Assembly: GCA_946902985.2 (NCBI GenBank)
Contig: OX336388.2
Location: 133,364,346-133,428,345 of the forward strand
Direction of reading: 5' to 3'
From: Meconema thalassinum
Lineage: Eukaryota > Arthropoda > Insecta > Orthoptera > Tettigoniidae
Length of the DNA: 64,000 nt
The notes beneath the pieces are model-generated. The model saw only the letters and a list, made by a program, of their open reading frames with translations. It was not told the origin of the DNA and searched no databases. The translations under genes were made by a program, and so were the position numbers. Below, one piece after another: positions 55,415 through 64,000 of this stretch (the first letter of the stretch is position 1; each line of letters starts with the position of its first letter).

Positions 55415-55560
55415 TAGGGTAATTTTATAAGCCTATTTTTTCATAAAATAGGCTAAACATGGGATAGGTGGGATGTTTCTGGCGACTGTTAATGAAGACA
55501 AGAGATAGGTTGGTAGGACGCAGGAATATCAATCATAGTTATGGAATAAAGGGTTGAGGA
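54640..55560 (+). pseudogene. LINE fragment split by a HINE-like element
   Basis: 54646-54675 (TTAGATAGAGTAACAAATGA) and 55463-55510 (TTTCTGGCGACTGTTAATGA, AGATAGGTTGGTAGGAC) are adjacent in the LINE at 38300-38400. Here they are separated by the HINE-like copy at 54676-55456. Confidence 0.8.
54676..55456 (+). mobile_element. HINE-like element, copy 11, with boundaries set by the split LINE
   Basis: It starts AAGTAGTTCCGTGAAAAACT, then GATAGCCTATTTTCATATAT, and has a core with CCGCCATCTTGAGG. It ends with CGCTCCAGCCGTC, a CA tract (55377-55408), then GCCTATTTTTTCATAAAATA and GGCTAA. At about 780 bp it is a complete element, and the empty site is inferred from the LINE. Confidence 0.75.
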
Positions 55561-55844
55561 GCAGATGACCTCGTAGTTCCGCCCCGTTAAACCTCAATAA
55601 CTAACTAATTACGTCTAAACTGAACTAAAATGTGTAGGCATAGATGACGAACACTTGTTGCCATGGTAAGCACCATGTTTGTTTTTGTCTACGTTAACCA
55701 GCTCTTATTATTTATTTATTTATTAATTTAGCGTAGGCCTATGTCTTTTAGTGCCGGGAGTGTCCGAGGACATGTTCGCCTTGCTAGAGGCTATAGCTGC
55801 TTCAATGCGGACACCCATGGGGTGAGCTACAGGTTAGTTCAATT

Positions 55845-56152
55845 TCAAGTAGTTCCATCTTTGGCTACCAGATGTCACTGACACCTAGTGGTGAACTTTG
55901 GAACTTTGATAGAGAGTTTCAACGAAATATAACCTGCAAATTCAGCTCCACACAAGTTTAATTAGTGGAAGGTTCTTTTACAAGCCACAAATCTATAACA
56001 TGGGATCGCCGGATTTACTTCCCCTCCGAAGGAAGGCATATTGAAGGATTTTAACGCTCTTAAAAAATCCGACGACTTCGGCTGGTTTTGAACCCGCGAT
56101 CTTGGGCATAGAAACTCAGTATGCTACTGACTACGACACCGAAGCCGCTAAA
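55845..56152 (-). mobile_element. SINE family 1 (minus), 5' part
   Basis: The head is at 56152 (complement AGCGGCTTCGGTGTCGTAGT, B-box GGGTTCAAAACC) and the CCTTCCTTCGGAGGGGAAGT block follows. It resembles the 24 kb copy in its distal half. From 55560 to 55840 nothing was recognised. Confidence 0.85.
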
Positions 56153-56302
56153 ACATAGTATACTTGATAACGGAGTCCGGAATTTTCAATAATCGTTTTT
56201 AAAACGGCATAATTATTACAGCACGTTCATGAAAATTTCGAAGAGACAAAATGTAACTAAAGCTGAACACTACACCGCGGAGGTGATGAGTTTACTAATA
56301 TT

Positions 56303-56303
56303 A

Positions 56304-56338
<35 letters not shown>

Positions 56339-56362
56339 ATAATAATAATAATAATAATAATG
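56303..56362 (+). repeat. (ACT)n-(AAT)n compound microsatellite
   Basis: About ten ACT units pass directly into eight or so AAT units, immediately before the LINE 5' region. Confidence 0.95.
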
Positions 56363-56696
56363 AGATGGGTCCCAGGAATCAACCTGGGAGGAGTCCTTGT
56401 GACTCTGGGCAAATGGGAGTGAAATGCGTTGTTGCAAGTCACCTGCAACAGTAATATATTGGATTCAGCAAGAGAATCCAACTAGCCTCTTTCACTCCAA
56501 CTCCAGCATGTAACCTTCAAGAGGTGCCCCTGTTAAGCCGAGCAATTCAGTGGAAGGTTGGGTAACCAATCCCAGCGGGAAGCTGGGTCGGCGAGCAGAT
56601 CAGTGCTGGGGACTCCAAGGCTCACAACCTTGGTAGTACTTTGGCCGGTGCGGAATATCATCGGCCCCAATCTACAGTTTTCTAACTGTCAAAAGC

Positions 56697-57722
56697 ATGG
56701 CGGAAAGGTCAGCAGAAGCTACTACCCCAGGTGGTAACCAATCCACCGTCGCCTTGGACGACGCATGCAGGCCTTCGGACTCTGGGGAGCCTGCACCAAT
56801 ATGCTTGGAGGTATCGGAGACTCCACGAAAGAATAAACACAAACGCCTAAACTACTATGCCACTTTTAATGTAAATTCCCTCCTGAAGTTTGGTAAATTA
56901 AAACAACTCACAAATACCTTACACCAACATAAAATACAATTGCGGTGATTCAGGAAACGAGATTTACAGATGAACATGCCTTCGAATCAGAGGGATTCAG
57001 GATTTTTAAAGGTAAAACTGGCAAACGAGTGGTAAAAACTATCCCTCATCTAGGGACAGGATTTGTTGTCAACAAAAAGATTCTGGATTCAATCACAGAC
57101 TTCAACTCCCCGAACAGTCGTGTCTCTATTCTTTCATTCCGAATCACAAATAAGGTATACGCCATAGTGAACGTCCATGCACCAATCAACCAGGCAAATA
57201 AGACAGATCCAGAAAAAACAGATCAATTCTGGGTAGAAGATATCATCTCTAAAGTTCCAGACAAACACACCATTATTCTAGTTGGAGATTTTAATGCCCA
57301 GCTTGGTAAAGAAAGGAAATTCCAGAGCATTGTAGGAAACTACCCGGCTCATAAAAGAACAAACCGCAATGGAGAGAGACTCGTTGAACTGTGTAGGGCG
57401 TTCAACCTCGTACTGAAATCAACTGCTTTCAAGAATTTGCCTAGAAAACAGAAGACTTGGACATCTCCAAATCCGAACCTTGGAGAATTTCAAATTGACC
57501 ACGTTGCCATCACCCGGAAAGCGCAACGAGAGATCCAGAATGTAAAAGTTCTGAGGGGTGCCCGACAAGATTCAGATCACTATCTTTCAAAGATTAAAGT
57601 TAAACTAATTCCTAGAAATTCCAGAAAGACTCATGTGAAAAGGATAGATAGATTTGACACCGAAAAGCTGAAGTCCAACCAACAGTTCACCCTGAAACTT
57701 GATTCCTTGGCTCCCGTAAACT
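56697..57722 (+). pseudogene. APE-type endonuclease region of the RTE-like element
   Basis: It begins MAERSAEATTPGG. After a lysine-rich stretch the endonuclease starts (YYATFNVNSLLKFGKLKQL). A one-base frameshift near 56942 moves it to the frame opened at 56945: VIQETRFTDEH (metal-binding Glu), GTGFVVNKKI, IVNVHAPINQ, IILVGDFNAQLG (Asp and Asn of the catalytic core), QIDHVAITRKA and DSDHYLSK (terminal Asp-His). These are the six or so landmarks of AP-like endonucleases that nick target DNA for target-primed reverse transcription. A stop at 57722-57724 ends the frame inside what should be a linker. Confidence 0.9.
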
Positions 57723-57724
57723 AG

Positions 57725-57968
57725 GAACAACTACAAGAGGCTCTGGTCGATTCAGCAAGGGAGACAATTCCACTTTTAAAAGGAAGGAAACATGTATGGT
57801 GGAACAGTGAGTGTGATTCGGCAGTAGATCAATGACAGCTCGCATGGCAGAAATGAAACTCTCAGAAGAACGAGGTTAATAGGGCAAACTTTCTTGATAA
57901 AAGAAAACAAGCTGCGAAGATCATCCGGGGGGTGAAACGTTCATTCGACAAAACACAGCTGCTGCAAA
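57725..57968 (+). pseudogene. Linker of the RTE-like polyprotein with stops and frameshift
   Basis: Between endonuclease and RT the frame reads EQLQEALVDSARETIPLLKG and KHVWWNSECDSAVDQ, then two stops (about 57835 and 57853) and a frameshift near 57960. WWNSEC is a common landmark just upstream of RT in such elements. Confidence 0.8.
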
Positions 57969-59831
57969 TTGATCAAGACTGAGAGGAACAAAATCCGGAG
58001 CTTCTATAGAACCTTTAAACGCAGTCTTAGCAAATATAACCCGCCAAGCCTACATTTCAAAACCACCAATGGTAAAGTTACTCATAATGATAAAGACAAC
58101 TGTCAAATTCTAGCGAATTATTTTGGGGCACTTCTCAACTGTGAAGCTCCAAAGTCCACTTTTACTTTTGAAGACATCTTCAAAGTTCATCCAGATTCAT
58201 TACCACCTACGAAGGAAGAAATCAAACAAATTATTCAATCGCTGAAGGACTGCAAGGCACCAGGCGAAGACTCTATAATCGCCGAACTTTGGAAATATGC
58301 TGGTGACAAGACGCTAGATAAACTATTGGAAATTATCTGCGAAATTTGGAAAACAGAGAGACTCCCCAACGGCTGGACTTCTGCCTTGATTCACCCCCTT
58401 CATAAGAAAGGAGATAAAACAGACGTAAATAACTACCGTGGCATTTCCCTCCTTCTGATAACCTATAAGATTCTCTCGAAATCTCTTCTTACCAGAGCAG
58501 AGAAACAACTAGATCCACAACTGGGAGAATATCAAGCCGGTTTCCGGAAAGGGCGATCATGCGTCGAACAGATTATAAACCTCAAATCTACCCTCTCCTA
58601 TTTGAAGATCAGGAATAAGAAATTTGTGGTGACCTTCGTAGACTTTAAGAAGGCCTATGATTCTATTGATCGCAACACCCTGATCCGAATCCTAAAAGAA
58701 TTTGTCCTGAACAACAAAACCAGAGCGATCATCCAACAATCGCTGACCAACACCACCTCGAAGGTGAAGTTTAGGGGCGAAATATCAGACACCTTTGTAA
58801 TCTAGACAGGAGTAAGGCAAGGAGATGGTCTCTCACCAATACTCTTCAACTGTGTCCTCGAGAAGGTTATCCGTGAGTGGCGTTAAGAACTCAATAAACA
58901 AGGAGTTGCAAGCGGAGTCAGACTGGGTTACAGAAGCCGGAACATCACAATTGACTGTCTAGCCTTTGCCGATGATCTTGCAATCATTTCTGATTCATTA
59001 GAGACAGCCACGGAACAGATTAATCAGCTTAGTGCACAAGCAACGAAGGCAGGACTCCAGATCTCCTTTGAGAAGACTGTGTTCATGACTAATATCGTAC
59101 CGGCGCCCAAACACCTTACTGTGGAACAAGGAAAAATTAAGCGAGTTGCAAAGTTTAAGTACCTGGGAGAAATTATAACACCTAATGTATCAGAGAAAGA
59201 AGCATTCACATCACGCATGAGCAAAATGGAAATGGCCTACCATTTAACTAAGGACATCTATAAGAAAAGATCAATATCCTTCAACGCAAAACTAAAACAT
59301 TACTGCAGTGTCATCCGTCCGGAGGTCTTGTATGCTTCTGAATGCCTCACGATGAACAAAAAAGGCTTGGTCGAAAAACTGGAGGCCAAAGAAAGGAAAA
59401 TTTTGAGAAAGATATTGGGTCCCATCAAAGACAACGGGGAATACAGAATACGGCATAACCATGAACTATATACTCATGTGGAGAAGATAAGTGACGTCAT
59501 CCGGAAGAGAAGGATAACATTTTTTGGACATGTGAAACGAATGAGCCCAGCGAGACTGACCAACCGCAACATAACTTACTTTCAGGAGAGGAAAACAAAA
59601 TGGGCCTGGTTCATTGAACTGGATAAAGATCTGAAAGAAGTGGGGATATCACCAACAGACATTCAGGAGCGCGCCCCACTCAAAAGGAAACTTCAAGCTT
59701 GCAAAGGTTTCCAAGATAAACCGAAGCTGAAAATGGGAGAGATTTGGACCCAGGAACGGAAGGAAGTCCACCGAGAACGAATGCGGGCGTACAGGGCAAA
59801 CATCAAAGCCAGTAGAAGACAGTTGGAATGA
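57969..59831 (+). pseudogene. Reverse transcriptase region of the RTE-like element
   Basis: The open frame 57969-58805 holds LKDCKAPGEDSIIAELWK, NYRGISLLLITYKILSK, LGEYQAGFRKGRSCVEQI and FVDFKKAYDSIDR (first catalytic Asp region). TAG at 58803-58805 replaces a sense codon before TGVRQGDGLSPILFN, and a TAA follows REWR at about 58884. The FADD box (LAFADDLAIIS) is intact at 58957-58990. The frame from 59079 to 59831 carries VAKFKYLGEII, RKILRKILGP, IRKRRITFFGHVKRMSPARL and the C-terminus ending KASRRQLE. Only two stops break this region, so inactivation is not very old. Confidence 0.92.
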
Positions 59832-59989
59832 CGCGGTTCATAGATGGCCTATACGAAATGAATGAATAATAATGAGATACGTGCCAGTTTGTTAGGCTGT
59901 TGTTATCTCAATAATAGGTTTACAGGATACTTGATTATCAAATCCTTATCTTGTAGACTGAGTTGTCCCATAATTATGAGAAATTAAAG

Positions 59990-59993
<4 letters not shown>

Positions 59994-60057
<64 letters not shown>
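59994..60057 (+). repeat. (AAT)n microsatellite, tail of the adjacent SINE
   Basis: About 20 AAT units. On the minus strand it continues from the 3' end of the family-5 SINE, so it is most simply that SINE's expanded tail. Confidence 0.9.
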
Positions 60058-60058
<1 letters not shown>

Positions 60059-60262
60059 TTATTGGTTTTACGTCCCTTTTAACTATTATGGCTTCTAGAG
60101 ACGCTGGGGTGCCGGACATTTGCCCCGCAGGGGATCTTCAACATGACAGTAAATCTAATGACTCAGCTCCCTCGTATTTGTGCTCCCTGAAATGCCTTCT
60201 GACTGCGACAGGATTCGATCCTGCAACCTTAGGAACAGCAGGCGAAAACGTGGTTTACTAAC
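60058..60262 (-). mobile_element. SINE family 5 (minus)
   Basis: The complement has the B-box GGATTCGATCC-like sequence (CAGGATTCGATCCTGC on the plus strand), the core and the GTTTTACGTCCCTTTTAACT 3' end shared with 9830-9860 and 34190-34215. Confidence 0.85.
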
Positions 60263-60410
60263 AGGACGCGCGACTTTGGGAAAGTATTAGGGAAATACTC
60301 TTAAGTATCTCTCTCTGTGGTTAACAGCCGTGAGGCTAGTTGGCAGCAGCTCACCATTCTTCCCGTCTCTCCGCCTTCCTCTTCAGTTTACAGTATGAGC
60401 CACAACTCAT

Positions 60411-61130
60411 GTTGTTGTTGTTGTTGTTGTTTGAGTCTTCAGTCTTTTGACTGGTTTGAAGCAGCTCTCCACGCCTCCCTGTCCTGAACTAATCGTTTCA
60501 TCTCTACATAGTTAACACACCCTACATCCGAGGCAAGCTGTTTAAAATATTCTAATCATGGTCTACGCCTACAGTTCTTTTCCTTGACCCTTCCTTCCAT
60601 AACTAAGCTTGCTATTCCTGGGTGTCTTAGTATGTGTCCTACCAACCTATCTCTTCTCTTCATTAGCAATCGCCTGAAACATCTCTCCTCTCCCACTTGT
60701 CTTAATACCTCTTCGTTTGTCACCCTATCTACCCATCTGATCTTCATCATTCTCCTGTAACACCACATTTCAAACGCCTCAATATTCTTCTTTTCTGCTG
60801 CACCAATAGTGCAAGTTTCATTTCCATAGAGTGCCACGCTCCAGACAAAGGCTTTCATAAATGACTTCCTAATACATAAACCTATATTCGATATCAACAA
60901 ATTCCTTTTCTGTAGAAATGCTTTCCTTGCCTGAGCCAACCTACTTTACAGTATATATCCTCCCTGCTTCGTGCATCACTGGTTATTTTGCTAATATCTT
61001 CCAGTATTTCACGCATATAATCCCGTCTGGGTCTTCCTCTGTAATTCTTGCCGTCTACGGTTCCCTCGATTATAAGCTTAAGCAGTCCATTGTGTCGCTG
61101 TACAGTATGTGGTCCACGAGGTGATTTCGT
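60411..61130 (-). pseudogene. LINE C-terminal remnant, minus strand (possibly chimeric)
   Basis: 60412-60431 is a (TGT)n tail (CAA/AAC on the coding strand). The frame 60939-60556 reads MAQARKAFLQKRNLLISNIG, RRMMKIRWVDRVTNEEVLRQ and RRDRLVGHILRHPG, close to the element at 38073-38745. Between 60985 and 61130 the minus strand reads LLKLIIEGTVDGKNYRGRPR, a C-terminal block of another LINE, joined at the KITSDA-type sequence. This upstream piece is out of the normal order, suggesting recombination or template switching. Confidence 0.8.
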
Positions 61131-61145
61131 CTTCTTTTTAAATAT

Positions 61146-61950
61146 TTATGTTCAACCATGTCGATATGTAAATATTATATGTCAGAAAACTGTATCTTAT
61201 TGAGTATCATTAAAGCACCACTTTTCATTATAACACTGTTTTTCCAACCAATCAGAGCTCCATAATTTCATTCATTGGCCAATTAGGTAAGGATAGCGTC
61301 TGACATGCACTGAAAATCCGACATGTCGGACATGAATTACATGATTTGAAAGTTGTCAATGTAGCCTATGTTGGATCAACTATTGTAGTTACAATGCATA
61401 AGCAAACTGGGCAATATTAGAATAGAAATAGCACTGTACCTTAATATCCGCAACTCCGATTTCTACACATTCGTAAGATTTCGCCGACAATTTTAGTGAA
61501 TACAGCTAGCTGTTGACACACCAAAACGTCATGGAGGAAGCAGGCGAATGACTTAAGTTCCACGGAAATTATAACCCAGCTGCCTGTTCAGTAAATGGAT
61601 TTCTTATGCGAAACTTTTCCGCCAGATACCGTTACTGTTCTATTTGGGACAAAATTGATTTGCCTTCCGTTGACATTCTTTACTCATCGAATTTGAAGAA
61701 TAACTAGTTGATAATAGATACATGTTAATTTTAAAGCATTTGTAACAGCCATTTTTTTAAACCAAAATAACAAATTAATCATACATAGAACCTGTGCGCT
61801 ATCTGTTGGTGCAACTTCAGGATAAACAATGTTTCAAAGCTTTGGGATCCGTTATTGGGTAGATCAAATGCTGAGCCCACGCCATTTCCAAGAAGAAGAA
61901 GTCAACCGACAGAATCTCGACAGACATTTATGAATATTTATGTTATCATA
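61146..61950 (+). repeat. Diverged repeat C copy with ~640-bp unrelated insert
   Basis: The start (TATTTATGTTCAACCATGTC, TATGTCAGAAAACTGT, CCAATCAGAGCTC) and the end (CTCGACAGACATTTATGAAT) match 19707-20010. The middle (about 61265-61905) has no recognised feature. Confidence 0.5.
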
Positions 61951-61951
61951 T

Positions 61952-62275
61952 TGTTACGTTTACGGTTCTTGAAATAACCGGTCAGGCATATACAAATACA
62001 CTACCGTACTTCTTTATTTAGCAAACCTTACACTACTAAATATTAATGTAGTGTTCATTAATATTTAAACTGGGAACGTCGAGCTCTAGTCTTTCTGAAA
62101 CTACTACCTCCAAGTCTCAACACTGCCTTTCCACCGAATCCTAAATCTCTTCTCTCGTATCGTCGCCTTCTCGATTCATCCACTGCCAGCTTGCCGGCCC
62201 AACTCACAATTGCAGCCAGCGCGCCACGCGCTCGCACGAGTCTGCCACCAGGTGCGCTCACACGTGTCTGTCACA
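61952..62275 (-). mobile_element. 3' LTR of a Ty3/gypsy element
   Basis: On the coding (minus) strand the LTR starts TGTGACAGACACGTG at 62275 and ends CGTAACA at 61952, with TG...CA termini, 324 bp. A polyadenylation signal AATAAA is present near 62012. A polypurine tract (AAGGAGGGGACAG) lies directly upstream, between the pol stop codon and the LTR. The other LTR is outside the window. Confidence 0.82.
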
Positions 62276-62286
62276 CTGTCCCCTCC

Positions 62287-63999
62287 TTAAGATTGTTCCG
62301 TCCCGGAGCAGACACCTCGTCTTTGGGACCAGCAGCATGCCAGAATTTCAATCCCTGTGCGCCGAAAGACTTCTTCTAGCATGCTTCTTACTATCCTCCA
62401 GTCCAATCCATCCTGCCCACAGCCCAACTTGGGCACAGCTAATCTGGATATGTTCCGCTGCAGTAGGAGCTCTCGCATCGCAAGTAGACTATCCCAGACG
62501 GCACGATAGGTCGGTTTCTGATGGGAAAGTTCTTTCGTCACTAGATAGAATAGCGATCGCTCGTTCCTGGGTAAATACAACACGTTTCCGACACGAGGCT
62601 CTTGACGCTGCAGCTCTTCAATCCCACCATACTTCCGCCGGAATACTTGGGCGATTCCTCGGCTCATCCTCAGGTCCTTAGCCACAGAGTGAGCCAAGGC
62701 ATACTCACTGGAGGTTTGGAATAAATCCTGCCGAATCTCAGTACTGACGCCATAACAAACATTGCGGTCAGTACCACATTGGGACATGAATTCTTCGAAC
62801 GATCGTTCCGACTCCGGGACTCGACATATACGGGCGAGTTGCCCGTGCTCCTCGTCATGGTTGTCGCCCAGGAACGATGCCAGCCGATTGAAGTGGACCA
62901 CTCGGGGTTTGCCATTCGGTCTCCTCCTGATACGGTAGACGACGTCGTTAATCCTCTTCAGTACCTCATATGGTCCGTCCCAGGAGCGTTGCAGCTTTGG
63001 AGAGAACCCTCGCCGTCGTTTAGGGTCGAAAAGCCAGACTAGATCTCCTGCTTGGTACCCGCCTGATTCGGCTCTTACGTCGTATCGCTCCTTCATCCTG
63101 TCGCTCGCATTCTGAATGTTTGTGCGAACGCGGTCGTGAATGTCATCCATCCTTCGACGAAGGCCGGAGATGTAGTCCTCCCCAACGACATTATCCTCCG
63201 GTTTGCAACCGAACGCCAGGTCACACGGCAACCGCAGTTCTCGGCCAAACAGCACATTAGCTGGTGTTTGGCCTGTGGTCTCATGGATAGAAGAGCGATA
63301 TGCCAGTAGAAACAAGTGGAGAAACTTGTCCCAGTCCCGCTGGTGGTCGGAGACAATTTTCGACAGGTATTTCTCTACTGTCCTGTTCATGCGCTCCACC
63401 ATTCCATCGGACTGTGGGTGCAGGGCAGTCGTTCTCGTTTTCCGGATTCCGAGAATCTGGCACATCTCCTGGAACACCGACGACTCGAAATTTCGCCCCT
63501 GATCGGAATGCAGTTCCAAGGGTACACCAAATCGGCTCACCAGCTCCTTTATTAGCGTCTCGGCAACCACCACAGCTTCTTGGTTGGGCAACGCATATGC
63601 CTCTACCCACTTGCTGAAGTAATCTATTGCCACCAAGATGTATTTATTCCCACTCTCAGTCGTAGGGAAAGGGCCCGCTACATCGATGGCGATCCGTTCA
63701 AACGGGGCACCAACGTTGTACTGTCTCATCGCTGCTCTTCCCTTCTTCTGTGGCCCGTTCGCAGTGGCACAAACCACGCACTTCCTACACCATTCACGTA
63801 CGTCATCTGAGTAATTAGCCCAATAAAACCTCCCTCGAACTTTCTCCATGGTTTGTCGAACTCCAAGGTGCCCCCCAGAGGTTCCATCATGCAGCAACTG
63901 TAGTACCTCGGGCACTCTGTTTCGTGGAACAATACCCTGTAGCCTCTCCTGAGCCCCGTCCTCTCTCCCCAGTACCCTCTTTAGCACCCCGTTTTCCAA
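62287..63999 (-). CDS. Ty3/gypsy Pol C-terminal part: integrase plus macrodomain (partial)
   Basis: The frame is open for 570 codons from the window edge, with no stops, so the upstream part of Pol lies outside. Order: H2C2 zinc finger (His37, His44, Cys74, Cys77), integrase core with Asp106 (IDVAGPF), Asp166 (HSDQGRNF) and Glu202 (GMVERMNRT), exactly 35 residues between the last two, then a GPY/F-like module (SWDGPYEVLKR, about 338-348) and HFNRLASFLG. After a ~40-residue linker, residues about 415-556 form a macrodomain: SVAKDLRMSRGIAQVFRRKY, GGIEEL, VTKELSHQKPTY, KLGCGQDGLDW, MLEEVFRRTGIEI. Spacing matches the OARD1/TARG1 type of ADP-ribose hydrolase, with Lys489 and Asp530 (41 apart) at the places of the family's catalytic Lys and Asp. 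It would integrate element DNA; the macrodomain role is unknown. The stop is immediately before the polypurine tract. Confidence 0.93.
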   Translation of the reverse strand: MENGVLKRVLGREDGAQERLQGIVPRNRVPEVLQLLHDGTSGGHLGVRQTMEKVRGRFYWANYSDDVREWCRKCVVCATANGPQKKGRAAMRQYNVGAPFERIAIDVAGPFPTTESGNKYILVAIDYFSKWVEAYALPNQEAVVVAETLIKELVSRFGVPLELHSDQGRNFESSVFQEMCQILGIRKTRTTALHPQSDGMVERMNRTVEKYLSKIVSDHQRDWDKFLHLFLLAYRSSIHETTGQTPANVLFGRELRLPCDLAFGCKPEDNVVGEDYISGLRRRMDDIHDRVRTNIQNASDRMKERYDVRAESGGYQAGDLVWLFDPKRRRGFSPKLQRSWDGPYEVLKRINDVVYRIRRRPNGKPRVVHFNRLASFLGDNHDEEHGQLARICRVPESERSFEEFMSQCGTDRNVCYGVSTEIRQDLFQTSSEYALAHSVAKDLRMSRGIAQVFRRKYGGIEELQRQEPRVGNVLYLPRNERSLFYLVTKELSHQKPTYRAVWDSLLAMRELLLQRNISRLAVPKLGCGQDGLDWRIVRSMLEEVFRRTGIEILACCWSQRRGVCSGTEQS

Positions 64000-64000
64000 A

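Larger units (their letters stand above)
56365..59880 (+). mobile_element. Nearly full-length RTE-type non-LTR retrotransposon
   Basis: A noncoding 5' region (about 56365-56696), an endonuclease region, a reverse transcriptase region and a short 3' UTR ending in GAATGAATAATAATGAG. A truncated sister copy is at 33003-33712 and ends in the same kind of GAAT tail. Several stops and frameshifts disable it. Confidence 0.88.

Noticed and set aside
56257..56481. Serine-rich 74-residue minus-strand frame
   Set aside because: The serine run is the complement of the (ACT)n-(AAT)n microsatellite.
62337..63617. Plus-strand frames in the gypsy region (for example 63300-63617)
   Set aside because: They are antisense to the uninterrupted integrase-macrodomain frame.

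Overview
The window looks like a piece of a large, repeat-rich arthropod nuclear genome, most likely insect. It is AT-rich and has no operons. It is packed with eukaryotic transposable elements: Tc1/mariner, hAT-like, Transib-like, Helitron/Helentron-like, RTE-type and CR1-type LINEs, a Penelope-like element, a Ty3/gypsy element and many tRNA-derived SINEs. Several SINE types resemble ones I associate with orthopteran genomes, but that host guess is an inference from memory and is weak. I see no confirmed host gene. The best host candidates are one possible first coding exon (51389-51545) and a frameshifted cysteine-rich CXC-type remnant (about 47380-47689).

Layout. 1-5.8 kb: one copy of an inverted dispersed repeat, a Helentron-like nonautonomous element (called HINE-like here), a long-TIR element enclosing a LINE tail and a SINE, and a second HINE-like copy with a SINE and a minisatellite. 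6-13.3 kb: RTE-type LINE tail, a hAT-like MITE, a Transib-like MITE containing a SINE, a hairpin-bearing repeat, a Helitron 3' end and a SINE. 13.3-24.3 kb: HINE-like copies, a Penelope-like element with a GIY-YIG domain, nested SINEs and a 2-kb TIR element. 24.4-28.1 kb: a mariner remnant split by an 821-bp TIR element, then a HINE-like copy carrying a SINE and an intact-looking Tc1-like DD34E transposon. 28.8-38.8 kb: mariner, LINE pieces, a foldback insertion, Helitron 5' ends, a local duplication and a LINE with a SINE. 39-43.3 kb: gene-free DNA, first part strongly G-poor on the + strand. 43.8-56.2 kb: CR1-like LINE, a LINE split by a second Transib-like MITE, a mariner with long ends, the CXC remnant, the longest HINE-like copy, a 44-bp minisatellite, the candidate exon, and a 1.7-kb palindrome containing a SINE. 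56.4-61.1 kb: a nearly full-length RTE-type LINE with stops and frameshifts, a SINE and another LINE tail. 61.1-64 kb: the 3' end of a Ty3/gypsy element on the minus strand.

The most notable items are these. (1) The gypsy Pol has, after its integrase, a C-terminal macrodomain resembling the OARD1/TARG1 type, with the expected catalytic Lys and Asp. (2) Two copies of a MITE have termini that read CACAGTG, a 23-bp spacer and an A-rich nonamer, each with a perfect GC-rich 5-bp target duplication, as expected for Transib and for RAG recombination signals. (3) Unusually clear nested insertions with intact target duplications allow relative dating. (4) There are several long palindromes. Most of the elements are dead. 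The Tc1-like copy (26481-27944), and possibly the gypsy, are the only ones that look coding-competent within the window.
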